Assembly (NCBI RefSeq): GCF_036688685.1
Contig: NZ_JAQQPS010000012.1
Location: 1-64,000, forward strand
Length of the DNA stretch: 64,000 nucleotides
Origin: JALYUM01 sp036688685
GTDB lineage: Bacteria > Pseudomonadota > Gammaproteobacteria > Burkholderiales > Burkholderiaceae_D
Direction of reading: 5' to 3'
A program made the translations under genes and the position numbers. The notes beneath the pieces were generated by a model. That model was given only the letters and a program-made list of their open reading frames with translations, did no database searches and was not told where the DNA came from. Shown here piece after piece: positions 1-9,096 of this stretch (position 1 is its first letter; each line of letters starts with the position of its first letter).

Positions 1-615
1 CTGCTGGCGGGCGCGGGCCTGGCCGTCTGGCTGGCCGGCGGCGCGCCGCCGCGGGCCGCGCTGCCGGTTCCGGTGCCGGCGCCGGCGCAGGCCGTACCGG
101 CACCCTTCGATCCCCTGACGGCGCTTGAGCAGGTCGCCAACGGCGCGCAGCCCGACCGTGCCATCATCGTCACCGCGCAACAATCGCAGGTCCGCATCGG
201 CAAGGATCGCTTCCAGTTCGCCGTCCACGCCAGCCGTGACGGCTACCTGTACGTGCAGATGGTGGGCAGCGACCGTAACAATTTCTACCTTCTGTTCCCG
301 AATGCCGTCGACAAGGACAACCGCATCAAGGCCGGCCAAACCGTGACACTGCCGCGCACTGGATGGCGCATGGGTGTGGAAGGACCGGCCGGCGTCGACC
401 AATTCGTTGCCATCGTCTCCGACGCACCGCGCAGTTTCGACAGTGCCGGCCTGGTGCAGGGCGACTTGTTTGCCGAGTTCCCCGTCGCGCGCGCCGGCGC
501 ACTGCAGCGCGCCTACCGCGGCGCCACGCCGCTGTTTGCCGGCACACCCACCTGCACGGCGCCCTGTTCCGCGGCTTACGGCGCCAGCCGCTTCGCCATC
601 GAAGAAGTGAACTAG
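1..615 (+). CDS. DUF4384-domain protein, 5' end outside the window
   Basis: The frame is open from base 1, so this is the C-terminal part of a longer protein. The first visible residues (LLAGAGLAVWLAGG) form one hydrophobic segment that reads as a membrane helix. A Pro/Ala-rich linker follows, then about 140 residues with the DUF4384 look: a stretch on texture and values (YLYVQMVGSDRNNFYLLFPN), then a KAGQTVTLP strand. In known proteins DUF4384 often sits behind a membrane helix in Ser/Thr kinases or next to caspase-like genes. That fits the CHAT-protease operon that converges on it, with only 4 bases between the two stop codons. A GTG at 73 could start a shorter product but would cut off the helix. 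The upstream part, possibly a kinase, cannot be seen. Confidence 0.7.
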   Translation: MLAGAGLAVWLAGGAPPRAALPVPVPAPAQAVPAPFDPLTALEQVANGAQPDRAIIVTAQQSQVRIGKDRFQFAVHASRDGYLYVQMVGSDRNNFYLLFPNAVDKDNRIKAGQTVTLPRTGWRMGVEGPAGVDQFVAIVSDAPRSFDSAGLVQGDLFAEFPVARAGALQRAYRGATPLFAGTPTCTAPCSAAYGASRFAIEEVN

Positions 616-619
616 CCGG

Positions 620-1159
620 CTATTGCGACAGGTTCACCAGCGTGACGCGGCGGTTCTCCGGCGCGCTCAGGTCCGATTTATTGAGAACGTCGACGTCGCC
701 CTTGCCGACCGGTTCGAGGCGTGCGCGGTCGATGTGGTGGGCCGCGACCAGGTAGTCGCGCACCGACTCGGCCCGCATCTGCGACAGTTTCAGGTTGCGC
801 GCCGATTGACCGCGCGGGTCGGCATAGCCTTCGATCCCGAAACGGAAACTGGCCAGCTTGTCGGACCCGAGCGCCCCGCCCACCACGTCGAGCGCCCGTT
901 TCGCTTGCGCGGTGAGCTCGGCCGAGTTGGTCTCGAACGTGATCAACAGCGACGCACTGGCGCGCCTGGCCGGCGCCGCTGGCGCGCTATCGCGCAGCAC
1001 CCGGATCGAGCGCGTGCGCAGCGGCGCCGGGGCCGGCGTCAATGCGTCGATCAGGCTATCCTGGGTCACTTTGCCTTCGGCCAGGAGCGGCGCCTCCTGC
1101 GCCAACGCGGGAATGGATGCGGCAACAAAACAGAGGGAAAACAGCGTCTTGATTTTCAT
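620..1159 (-). CDS. OmpA-family periplasmic/outer-membrane protein
   Basis: A 179-residue protein with a signal peptide (MKIKTLFSLCFVAASIPALA, cleaved before QEAP). A short variable region leads into a C-terminal OmpA-like peptidoglycan-binding domain from about residue 70. The domain shows the FETNSAELT start, the GYADPRG segment and the NRRV motif near the end, typical of proteins that hold the envelope to peptidoglycan. It has no beta-barrel, so it is a soluble or peripheral OmpA_C protein. It is the last gene of the CHAT-TpsB-TpsA operon, 45 bases after the tpsA stop, with a GAGGT ribosome site 4 bases before the ATG. It may anchor the secretion system or the exoprotein to the cell wall; that role is inferred from position only. 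Confidence 0.85.
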   Translation of the reverse strand: MKIKTLFSLCFVAASIPALAQEAPLLAEGKVTQDSLIDALTPAPAPLRTRSIRVLRDSAPAAPARRASASLLITFETNSAELTAQAKRALDVVGGALGSDKLASFRFGIEGYADPRGQSARNLKLSQMRAESVRDYLVAAHHIDRARLEPVGKGDVDVLNKSDLSAPENRRVTLVNLSQ

Positions 1160-1204
1160 AATGACCTCGGCAATCGGATGGAAGAAATAGCAAGCCTTGT
1201 TGCT

Positions 1205-4200
1205 TTAAAAATCGTTGCAGCCATTGCGCTGCCCCAGGATGAAACAGTTGCTCAGGTTGGGGCTGAGGCGCACGCGCGACCATTCCACGCCGAGCGCGTC
1301 GTTCACGGCGCCGACGCCGGCCGCCGCCAGTGCACCGGCGCCGACGCACACCCGCATCTCGCCGATATTTTTATCGTACAAATCGCTGCTACTGAACGTC
1401 ACATCGCGGCCGATGGCAGGCGCCACATAAGACGGCGCAGCTTGCACGACCAGGGCGTTCAGGTTGCCCGGCGCCTGCCTAAACACATAGTTCGCCGCTG
1501 CCAGGCCGCTGCCCTCCAGCGGGTAGGTACCGGCACGCGCGACGCGCCCGGTCGGCCCCTTGAACGCGAGCGCACCGGTGGTCGCGCTGGCCAGCGATTC
1601 GCCGTATACGAAACCGGTCACGCTGCCGCTGAAGCTGCCCACCGGCGTCCCGACCCAGGCCGTGACCGGATCCGCGCTGTACGTGAGCAGGGCCGGCGCC
1701 ACCGTCAGCGTGCCGGCCTGGTAGGTGATCGCATAATTGGACGCCGTGGCGCCGCTGCCGGTGATGGCGTGGCTGCCGGCGCGGGCGGCCGCGCCGGTGG
1801 GCGCAGCCAGTCGCAGGCCGCTGGCCACGGCGCCGGTGTCGGCCAGTTTCAGTCCGGTGTAGGTCGCGGACAGGCGTGGATCGGCGCCGCCGTACACCTT
1901 GTGCTGGTCATCGATGGCGATCAGGAGCGCAGCCGGCGTCACCGTCAGCGCGCCGTCGCGCACCGTGACGGCATAACCCGCCGGTGAGGTAAAACTGCCG
2001 GTGACCGCGTAGCGGCCCACGTTCGATGCCGCCGTGGCGGCGCTGCCGAAGGCGCCGGCCAGCACATCGGCCGCGCTGTCGCCGTTGACCAGGCCCGTCA
2101 CGCCGTAGGTGAACGCGGGGTTGGCGTCGCCGTACACGCGCGCCAGCGTGGCACCGGTGATGGTCACGGCCGGCTGCTGGCGATAGATAAAGCCGTTGCC
2201 GGCGCGGGCCGTGCCGCAGGCGGCGCCATAGCCGCAGTGGTAAAAATTGGGCTGGGTTGGCGCCAGCGCGCCGCGCACTTCTTCAGACCAGGTATCGGCG
2301 TAGACCTGCCAGCGGCGGCCGGCGCCGACCAGCAAGCTGCCGTTGGCGCGGTTGTCGAACGCGGTGCCGGCCACCAGGGTGATGTCGCCGTCCAGGCTGG
2401 CGACGTCCTGCGCCAATATCAGCCGGCCGGCCGAGCGCACCAGCACATTTCCCCCGGCCACGCTGGTGGCCGCATCGATGGTCGTCGCGGCCCCGGTGAT
2501 CTCGTTGAAGCCGCGGCCCTGCAGGGGACCAAGCACCAGCGCGGTGCTGTCGAGCACGTCGACCTCGCCGTGCATGGTGGTCAGCGCGAGCGTGCCGATA
2601 CGGTTGCCGGCGTTGGTCAGTTGAAACTGCCCCCCCGGGCCGCTGCCGTGCAACAGCAGGCTGCCTGCGCTCAGCGCGACATCCTGGCTGTCGACCAGGC
2701 CGCCAGACGATAGCGTCACCAGGCCGGTGGCGGACAGCGGGGCCGTGAACGTGATGCCGCCACCGCTTTGCAACGTCAGGTTGCCATCGAACAGCGCCGC
2801 AGCGTTGTACTGGAGCGTGCCGCGTTGGGCGCTGCTGCCGATCACGACGGTCGACCCGGGCTGGATGCCGAACGCCGCCAAATCCAGCTGAAACGGCAAT
2901 TGCGCCGTCCCCACGCCGATCGGCACATCCAGGGCGCTGGTCGGTGCGCCAGAGGCATCCACCCCGCCGGGCCGGAAGTGGATGACGCCAGTGGTGCGGA
3001 TGGCGCTGGGATGGCCGGCGCCAGCGGCCAGCATCGGCTGGACCGGCGTGTCGCTCAACACCACCGCATGGTTCAGCGCGCTGATGGCCACCGTCCCGCG
3101 CATCGTCGCGCCGCCGATCTGCACGCCGTCGAGCGCGACGCCGGCCGGCCGGCCGGCCGATTCGCCGGCAATGGTGAGCGCGCCATCCACGCTGCCAAGC
3201 TGGACGTCGGCCAGATCCACGCCGCGGCCGCTGGCGGCGCGGCCCAGCAGCGTGAGTGTCCCGGCGCCAATCGTGGACAGCGTGGCGCCATGCATCACCA
3301 GCCCCCGCCCGCTGAACCCTTCGGCCACGCCGGTGATGGCGACATTGCCGGCGCCGGCGATACGGCTGCCGTTAACCAGCGCGACACCGGCCGCCGCGCC
3401 GGCGCCGCGCAGGGTGATGGCGCCGGCCGGACGCGTATCGCACTGGCAGTTGCGCGCATCGAGCGTGGCGCCGTCGAGCAGGATGCCGTTCTCATGCAAA
3501 GCGTTGCTGGTAGCGTAGCCGGGCAGCTTGTCGCTGCCTCCAGACAAGCCAATGCTGCCGCCGCCGCTGGCGATCGAGGCCCCGGGCTCGAGCACGATCG
3601 CGCCAGCGTTCAGGTCGACATCGATCCTGGCCCCGCTGCCGGTCGCGGCGATGCGCGCGTTCGGGGCCATGACAATGTTCGCGCCGGCGTCGAGGCGCAA
3701 CGCGGCCGCGCCAGGCGTCGCCTTCAGGACCGCCGCGTCGACCACGATATCGCCCGCACCCTCGACGCGCGCCTGCACGACGGCGTTGGTCGCGGCATCG
3801 AGCGTGCGCCCGATGCTGGCCGCAAGCGGCGCGTCGAGCGCGATGGCCGGCGCCGTCAGGGTCCAGCTGCCGGCCGGCCCGGCGCCGGACGCCGCGCTGA
3901 CGGAAAAGCCGGATGCATCGACCACGGCGCCGTTCGTCTCGACGGCCCCGCCGCTGCCGCTGAGCGCATCGGCGCGGACCTTGCCGTGCAGGTCGAGCGC
4001 GCCGGCAGCGTCGATCAGGACGGTCCCGCCGCCGCTATCGCCGCGCACATCGATGGCGGCAGTCGCGGCCAGGGACAGGGCCTGCCCGCGCACGCTCACG
4101 GTGCCGCCATGTGCGCCCGTGGCCGCCAGCGTCCCGGTCAGGTCGACGCGACCGGTGGCGCCGGCATCGAGCACCAGCTTGCCGTTGCGCTCGACCAGTG

Positions 4201-4960
4201 CATTGGCCTGCAGCGTGCCATGCTGGGCAACCGACGCGGCCAGCGCCTGCATGCTGGCCGCCGTCATGACGACCTGGCCGCCGTCGGCATACACGGCGCC
4301 ACCATTTGCCACCAGCGCCTGCAGGCGCGCCGGCTGCACCACGATGCGGGTCAGGCCATCGCCGTTGAAGTCGAGCGTGACGCCCTCGCCCGCCGCCAGA
4401 GCGACCGTGCCCAGGCGCGCCGTCAGCGTGCCGTTATTGCTTACGCTGGCGCCTAGCAGCGCAATGGTGCCGCGCTCGCCCGCGCGCAGTTGCGCGCCAT
4501 CGACCCGCAGCGCGGCGCCGCTGGTGCCGGCAAACTGGTAGCGGCCGGCCAGGAAATCTTGGTCGGCGATGTCCATCGTCGAGGCCACCAGGCTGCCGAC
4601 GTCGACGCGGGCCTGGGCGCCGAACAGGATGCCGTTCGGATTGACCAGGAACACCTTGCCGTTGGCGCTCAGGCTGCCCAGGATGGCACTCGGGTCGCTG
4701 CCGGTGACACGGTTCAGCGCCACGCTGTTGGCGTCCGGCTGCTGAAAGCGCACGGTTTCGCCGGCCGCGATTGAAAAATCGCGCCATGCCAAAATGGCCT
4801 TGCCGGTGCCCTGCGCAACCAGCGTGGTGGTGCTGTTCGGCTGCGTGATCTGGGCCGAGCCGGCCACCACGCCGGACAAGGTGGGCGCGCCGGCCGCCAC
4901 GCCGGACAGGCCGCACGCCAGCGCAGCGGCCATGGTGGTGCGGGGCGAGAGGATGCGCAT
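1205..4960 (-). CDS. TpsA-type exoprotein (filamentous haemagglutinin N-domain, MBG-like repeats)
   Basis: A 1251-residue two-partner-secretion exoprotein. The ATG at 4960 is chosen because an AAGGAG site overlaps the stop codon of the upstream tpsB and the protein then begins with a signal peptide (MRILSPRTTMAAALACGLSGVAAGA). Residues about 25-150 form the TPS domain, with the NSVALNRV and NPNGILFG signatures that TpsB recognises. The middle is a long beta-helix-like stretch of short G/A/T-rich repeats. The last 350 residues contain about three MBG-like modules, each with VYGDANP / VYGGADP and ending in an NYxxTYxxGTLTV-like strand. A C-terminal tail with two cysteines ends in CNDF. The protein is probably exported to the surface as an adhesin-like fibre. 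The target is unknown. Confidence 0.88.
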   Translation of the reverse strand: MRILSPRTTMAAALACGLSGVAAGAPTLSGVVAGSAQITQPNSTTTLVAQGTGKAILAWRDFSIAAGETVRFQQPDANSVALNRVTGSDPSAILGSLSANGKVFLVNPNGILFGAQARVDVGSLVASTMDIADQDFLAGRYQFAGTSGAALRVDGAQLRAGERGTIALLGASVSNNGTLTARLGTVALAAGEGVTLDFNGDGLTRIVVQPARLQALVANGGAVYADGGQVVMTAASMQALAASVAQHGTLQANALVERNGKLVLDAGATGRVDLTGTLAATGAHGGTVSVRGQALSLAATAAIDVRGDSGGGTVLIDAAGALDLHGKVRADALSGSGGAVETNGAVVDASGFSVSAASGAGPAGSWTLTAPAIALDAPLAASIGRTLDAATNAVVQARVEGAGDIVVDAAVLKATPGAAALRLDAGANIVMAPNARIAATGSGARIDVDLNAGAIVLEPGASIASGGGSIGLSGGSDKLPGYATSNALHENGILLDGATLDARNCQCDTRPAGAITLRGAGAAAGVALVNGSRIAGAGNVAITGVAEGFSGRGLVMHGATLSTIGAGTLTLLGRAASGRGVDLADVQLGSVDGALTIAGESAGRPAGVALDGVQIGGATMRGTVAISALNHAVVLSDTPVQPMLAAGAGHPSAIRTTGVIHFRPGGVDASGAPTSALDVPIGVGTAQLPFQLDLAAFGIQPGSTVVIGSSAQRGTLQYNAAALFDGNLTLQSGGGITFTAPLSATGLVTLSSGGLVDSQDVALSAGSLLLHGSGPGGQFQLTNAGNRIGTLALTTMHGEVDVLDSTALVLGPLQGRGFNEITGAATTIDAATSVAGGNVLVRSAGRLILAQDVASLDGDITLVAGTAFDNRANGSLLVGAGRRWQVYADTWSEEVRGALAPTQPNFYHCGYGAACGTARAGNGFIYRQQPAVTITGATLARVYGDANPAFTYGVTGLVNGDSAADVLAGAFGSAATAASNVGRYAVTGSFTSPAGYAVTVRDGALTVTPAALLIAIDDQHKVYGGADPRLSATYTGLKLADTGAVASGLRLAAPTGAAARAGSHAITGSGATASNYAITYQAGTLTVAPALLTYSADPVTAWVGTPVGSFSGSVTGFVYGESLASATTGALAFKGPTGRVARAGTYPLEGSGLAAANYVFRQAPGNLNALVVQAAPSYVAPAIGRDVTFSSSDLYDKNIGEMRVCVGAGALAAAGVGAVNDALGVEWSRVRLSPNLSNCFILGQRNGCNDF

Positions 4961-4970
4961 GCGGGTCTCC

Positions 4971-6524
4971 TTAGAACGTCTTGACGATCTGGGCGTACAG
5001 GCGGGCGCCGCTGGCATCGATGGCGGGGCCGCTGTGGCGTGTCGGCCACGCCGCGCTGGCGCGCAGCGCCATGCTCGCTGCAATGCCCTGGTACAGGCCG
5101 ACGCCGACGCCGCTCAGCGTGAGATGGTTATCGACGCCGGGTGCGGGTGCATGGCTCAGGCGCACACGCCCGAGGTCGTAAAACGCACTGACGGTGGTGC
5201 TGGCACTGGCGGCCCAGCGCAGTTCCGCGTTGACGATGGCCGCTTCGTCACCGATGCCGCTGGCCGACGAGTAGGCGCGCACGGCGCGCGGGCCGCCGCC
5301 GGCGATCTTGTCGGCACTGTCGAGGTTGCTGTTGGCCCACTGGCCGGCCAGTGCAACATAGCCAGACAAGCCGTGGCCGAGCGCCTGCAGGCGCGCCAGC
5401 TGGAAGGTGGCGCGCACGAAGCCGCCCGCCGTGCCGCGTCCCGGTCCCTGGTCGAGCAGGCGATCCGGCTCCGAACGCAGCGCCAGGTGGCCTTTGATGA
5501 CATCCAGACCGGCACTGACATAGCCGCCGTCCTGCCAGTCGTCGCGCCGCTCGTAGACCAGTCCGAGATCGAGGCTGTCCAGGCGTTTCCTGGACACCTG
5601 GTCGAAGGCGTCGAGACGGTCGTCCAGCAACTTGTGTTCAACCGTGGCCTTGCCGAACAGGTTCTCGCGGCGCGAGCGAATCAAGGGGTAGCTGAGGCCC
5701 AGCTCGAGCACGTCGGCGCTGCCGTGCGCATCGAGCGCCGCAAAATCCTGTCCCAGCTGGTACTGGATGTGGCCCGCAGCGACAATCCCGCGCAGGCCGC
5801 TGCGGCCCAGCGGCAGCTCGTAGGCGATGCGCCCGAACGCCAGGCCCTTGCCAAACGAACTGAGCAGGCGCAGGTCGAGATTGTCGCCGCGCCCGAACGG
5901 GCTGTTGATGCGCCCGAGCAGGCCGACGCGGTTTTTGCCCGTACTGGGCGATCCCTGGTTGTCCAGGTCGAGCGAAAAGCTGGTGCGGGGGGCCGCCTTG
6001 AGGTCAACCACGAGGTCGAACGCGCCGGGTGCGTCGCCCGCTTCCAGCGCCGCCTGGGTCGCCATGCCGGGTGTATCGGACAGCATCAGCAAGGCACGCT
6101 CGAGCTGCTGCTGCGTCATGGGCTGGCCGGGCTGCAGCTGGGCCAGGATGGCGACCACCAGGGGCTCGGGCACCGGCACATCGGTCACGCGCTCGACCCG
6201 CACCCGCCCCAGCCGCCCTTCCAGCACCGACAGGGTCACCTTGCCGCCCTCGATTTCCTGCCCTGGCACCACGGTGTCGGTCAGGATGTAGCCGGCGTCG
6301 TGGTACAGCGCCGTGACGCGCGCCGCCAGCGCGGTCAGGTCGGCAAAGGTGACGCGCTGGCCGAGTTTGTCGGCGACCTGCGCCTGCAGCGTGGCGTCGG
6401 AGAACACGGTGTTCCCGGCAAACGCGATGGCCGTCAGCGAAAAGGTGGGGCTGGCGGGGACCTGGGCAGCGGCGTACGCCGTCAGCACCAGCAACGGCAG
6501 CAAGCAGGCCAGCCGTCGCATCAT
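4971..6524 (-). CDS. TpsB-family outer-membrane transporter (ShlB/FhaC/HecB type)
   Basis: A 517-residue Omp85-superfamily transporter. The start at 6524 overlaps the stop of the CHAT gene in an ATGA arrangement, which indicates translational coupling, and gives a signal peptide (MMRRLACLLPLLVLTAYAAA). Next come the POTRA region (FAGNTVFSDATLQAQV; GYILTDTVVPGQEIEGGKV) and a C-terminal 16-strand barrel ending in YAQIVKTF with a terminal phenylalanine. The VERV and LDLDNQGSPSTGKNRVG segments match the ShlB family. It lies 10 bases upstream of tpsA, as expected for the dedicated pore that secretes that exoprotein. Size is normal for the family. Confidence 0.92.
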   Translation of the reverse strand: MMRRLACLLPLLVLTAYAAAQVPASPTFSLTAIAFAGNTVFSDATLQAQVADKLGQRVTFADLTALAARVTALYHDAGYILTDTVVPGQEIEGGKVTLSVLEGRLGRVRVERVTDVPVPEPLVVAILAQLQPGQPMTQQQLERALLMLSDTPGMATQAALEAGDAPGAFDLVVDLKAAPRTSFSLDLDNQGSPSTGKNRVGLLGRINSPFGRGDNLDLRLLSSFGKGLAFGRIAYELPLGRSGLRGIVAAGHIQYQLGQDFAALDAHGSADVLELGLSYPLIRSRRENLFGKATVEHKLLDDRLDAFDQVSRKRLDSLDLGLVYERRDDWQDGGYVSAGLDVIKGHLALRSEPDRLLDQGPGRGTAGGFVRATFQLARLQALGHGLSGYVALAGQWANSNLDSADKIAGGGPRAVRAYSSASGIGDEAAIVNAELRWAASASTTVSAFYDLGRVRLSHAPAPGVDNHLTLSGVGVGLYQGIAASMALRASAAWPTRHSGPAIDASGARLYAQIVKTF

Positions 6525-8623
6525 GGGGCGCCCCCGCCCGCCAGCTGCATGCGCCAGTCGCCGACCAGGTTGAACGCGGCCCAGAAATATGGTTCGGCGT
6601 AACCGGCCTGCGCCAGCACTGCCAGTTGCGCGCTCTGCATGGCCTGCGCCGACGGCGCGCCGCGCGCCAGTTCGCCGTACAGGGTGGTCATCAGGAGCGC
6701 GGTCGAATCGTCTTCCACCGGCCACAGCGACACCAGCAGGCTGGCCACGCCCGCGCTGAGGAAGGCGCGCGTAAAACCGAGCACCTCGTCGCCCCTGGCG
6801 ATGCGTCCCAGCCCGCTCTCGCAGGCCGACAGGGTGACCAGCGCGACCTGGTCCATCGCCAGGCCATGGATGTCGCGCGCGGCCAGCAAGCCCGGATCGT
6901 CGCCCTCGGGCGCGAGCAGGATGCGCGACTGCAGCGGATCGACCAGGTCGACTTCGGCGTGGGCGGCCACGTGCAGGATGCCGGCCGATTGCACGCTGGC
7001 GCGAAACTGCGACGGCGTGGCTGCCGCCTGCGTGAACACGGTGGCGCCGGTGAACAGCGCGACGATGCGCTGCACCTCGCGCTCGGCGCCCGGCAGCGCC
7101 ATGCGCGCGTCCAGGCCCGGGTTGCCGAAGGCCGCCAGCGGGACATGGCGCCCGGCGCTGCGCCGCGCCAGCTCGAGCGCCAGGCCGGCCGATGGCGCAA
7201 AGGCCAGTGGATGCAGCTGCACCAGGTAACCGGCGTCGGTGCGCAGGGCCTGGAATGGCAAATAGTGCAGCGCCTCGTGCGGCACAAGAAGCAGGGTTTC
7301 GCCGGGCACCAGCGCCAGCGGCGCGAGCAAGGTGGCGTACAGGCGCGCCCCCAGTGCGCGCGCGGCGGGACGGCGCTCGAGGATGGCCTGGCGCAGTGCA
7401 TCAACGTCCTGCGCCACCTCCTTGCGCGTGCGCGCGATACGGTAGCCATCGATGCCGGACGGGCGCACCACCCAGGCAATGAGTGCGTCATCGAGCGTGT
7501 GGAAGGCGACGATGGCTTCGCCCTCGCGCAGCGCCGCGCGCACCTGCGCCGCGCTCAAAGGGGACGTGCGCGCGGCGCCTGCGGGCATGGCGACGCGCTC
7601 GCGCACCAGGTCGAGCAGCGCGCGCGCGCGGCTTTGCTCGCTCAGTGCGAAGGCGCCGGCGCTGTCGCCTTCTGCCATCGACAGGGCGATGGCCCGGTCG
7701 AACACCTGCTGCACGTCGCCGAACAGGCCCGCTTTGAATTCTTCGCTGCGAAAGCGGCTGCGAATGGTTTCCGAGGTGCGCACGGCATCGCGATAGGCCA
7801 GGCGCGCGCCGGCCCGGTCGCCGATACGCGCCAGCACCTCGCCGCGGCCGGCCTGGCCCCACAGGCGGTGGTAGGACAGGTCCGAGCCGGCGGCGCTGTC
7901 GACCACCTCGGTGAACAAGGCCAGCGCGCCCGGGTAATCGCCTTCGGCCAGGCGCAAGCGGGCCAGGCCGCGCTTGAACGGCATTGCCATGACGGCATCC
8001 GGCGCGCCCAGTCGGGCATACAGGGTGCGCGCCTGCGCCAGCTGGCCGTCCTGCACATAGGCGTTGGCCAGCGCAATGTCGACCAATGGGCGAAATTTTG
8101 CGCTGGCGGCGCTTGCCGCCTGCAGGTAGTGGGCAATTGCGTCGGCCGGCCGGCCGCGACGCGCGGCCACGTCGCCCAGGGTTTTCAGGGCCGGGCCTGC
8201 AATCGCGGGCGTGCCGACACCGCCGCTGGCCAGGGCGTCGCGCGCGTACTGGTCGGCATGGTCGAGGTCGCCGGCATAACTGTACGAGATGGCCAGGTCG
8301 CGCTTGGCCGAGGCGACCAGATTGTCGTTGCCTTCGCGTTGCCCAATGATCAATGCTTTGCTGGCCGCCTGTATGCTCAGGCGAAACTCGCCGCGCTCGG
8401 CCAGCGCCACCGCCTGCCCGCAATACTGATAGCCGGCGAGCTTGATGCGGTCGCGCTGATACAGCACGCGCCCCTCGTCGCTCAGGGCTTTGACGGTCTC
8501 CGCATCCTGCAGGCGCGCGCGCGCGGCGTCGAACACGGGCGACGCGCCCGCCCCTGCGCCGGCCAGCGACGCGGCCATGCAAAGTGCAAACAGCAATACG
8601 CTACGACTGGGGCAAACATGCAT
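6521..8623 (-). CDS. Exported CHAT-domain caspase-like protease with TPR repeats
   Basis: A 700-residue protein. The ATG at 8623 gives a signal peptide (MHVCPSRSVLLFALCMAASL, cleavage near GAGAS); a GTG four codons earlier is an alternative. Residues about 40-330 are tetratricopeptide-like helices (ALAERGEFRLSIQAASKAL; AISYSYAGDLDHADQYARDAL). The C-terminal 300 residues are a CHAT domain with the catalytic pair His555 (HVAAHAEV) and Cys601 (LSACESGLG), and the FLSAGVASLLVSLWPV segment. CHAT proteins are clan CD peptidases related to caspases. Here the enzyme is predicted to act in the periplasm or outside, and it is the first gene of the TPS operon. It may process TpsA or TpsB or be secreted with them; the substrate is unknown. 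Confidence 0.88.
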   Translation of the reverse strand: MHVCPSRSVLLFALCMAASLAGAGAGASPVFDAARARLQDAETVKALSDEGRVLYQRDRIKLAGYQYCGQAVALAERGEFRLSIQAASKALIIGQREGNDNLVASAKRDLAISYSYAGDLDHADQYARDALASGGVGTPAIAGPALKTLGDVAARRGRPADAIAHYLQAASAASAKFRPLVDIALANAYVQDGQLAQARTLYARLGAPDAVMAMPFKRGLARLRLAEGDYPGALALFTEVVDSAAGSDLSYHRLWGQAGRGEVLARIGDRAGARLAYRDAVRTSETIRSRFRSEEFKAGLFGDVQQVFDRAIALSMAEGDSAGAFALSEQSRARALLDLVRERVAMPAGAARTSPLSAAQVRAALREGEAIVAFHTLDDALIAWVVRPSGIDGYRIARTRKEVAQDVDALRQAILERRPAARALGARLYATLLAPLALVPGETLLLVPHEALHYLPFQALRTDAGYLVQLHPLAFAPSAGLALELARRSAGRHVPLAAFGNPGLDARMALPGAEREVQRIVALFTGATVFTQAAATPSQFRASVQSAGILHVAAHAEVDLVDPLQSRILLAPEGDDPGLLAARDIHGLAMDQVALVTLSACESGLGRIARGDEVLGFTRAFLSAGVASLLVSLWPVEDDSTALLMTTLYGELARGAPSAQAMQSAQLAVLAQAGYAEPYFWAAFNLVGDWRMQLAGGGAP

Positions 8624-8749
8624 GGTGCGTTCCACTGGAGGGAGGGATGCGCCTTCACAATCATCAACAATCGATATTTACAAAACATCATTAGTTTATA
8701 CGGTATATGTGATGCCGAGAAAACAAAACGTGATGGTTTTTTTGCACGT

Positions 8750-8862
8750 GTATGTAATTCGCACGCGGCGCTGCGGCAGGCTGCCTGCGTCAGGCGGATG
8801 CGGGGCCCTTCGGTCGCTTTGACGCAGATCTGCCGGGTGGAGGGGTGGGGCGTCGAGGGCAT
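8750..8862 (-). pseudogene. 5' relic of the small unknown gene found intact at 12689-13024
   Basis: Read on the minus strand from the ATG at 8862, the frame gives MPSTPHPSTRQICVKATEG, then PRIRLTQAA and a weaker match ending CELHT. This parallels the N-terminus of the intact gene at 13024 (MPSTTYPSTQQIPFEAIEV, RRIRLTQAA, SEFRT). After about 37 codons the similarity ends and the frame enters A/T-rich DNA. The DNA upstream of the ATG is also shared. It looks like the start of a duplicated gene whose 3' two-thirds were lost. Confidence 0.6.
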
Positions 8863-8910
8863 CCTGCGGTCCGCCCTGAGAGTGGTGATGGCACCCACCC
8901 ATTCTGGCGA
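8781..8910. repeat. Diverged repeat, copy 1 (partner at 12944-13070)
   Basis: About 130 bases align by eye with 12944-13070, including the shared blocks GCCTGCGTCA, ATCTGC-GGGTGGA, GAGGGCATC and TGCGGTCCGCC. The copies are in the same orientation and cover the first codons of the small unknown gene and its upstream region. Confidence 0.6.
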
Positions 8911-9096
8911 TCGATCAGCTGGATTCTGGCAAAAAAATCAATTAAATCAAAAAACAACAGAAAATTAATCAATTTTATTGATTCTGATGATCGTACTTTA
9001 TTTATGCGAAGATCCATTGCCCTGCGGAATTACAAAACAAATATGTCACTTTGCAGACAATTAACCAACATTACTAATTCCGCCAAAGGCAAGGAA

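Larger units (their letters stand above)
8624..9096. other. 473-base intergenic region between divergent operons
   Basis: The region separates the minus-strand CHAT operon from the plus-strand chemoreceptor. Its left part (about 8640-8770) is A/T-rich and holds a TATAAA-like element reading toward the CHAT gene, but no convincing -35 partner. The middle holds the relic described separately. The right part (about 8930-9060) is strongly A/T-rich and presumably carries the chemoreceptor promoter; I do not see a clear sigma-28 flagellar promoter. Confidence 0.6.

Noticed and set aside
2768..4456. A 562-codon plus-strand frame inside tpsA
   Set aside because: Antisense of a repeat-rich exoprotein; no recognisable domain and no ribosome site.
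6626..8968. A 780-codon plus-strand frame opposite the CHAT gene
   Set aside because: Antisense composition (His/Gln/Arg-rich) and no motif.
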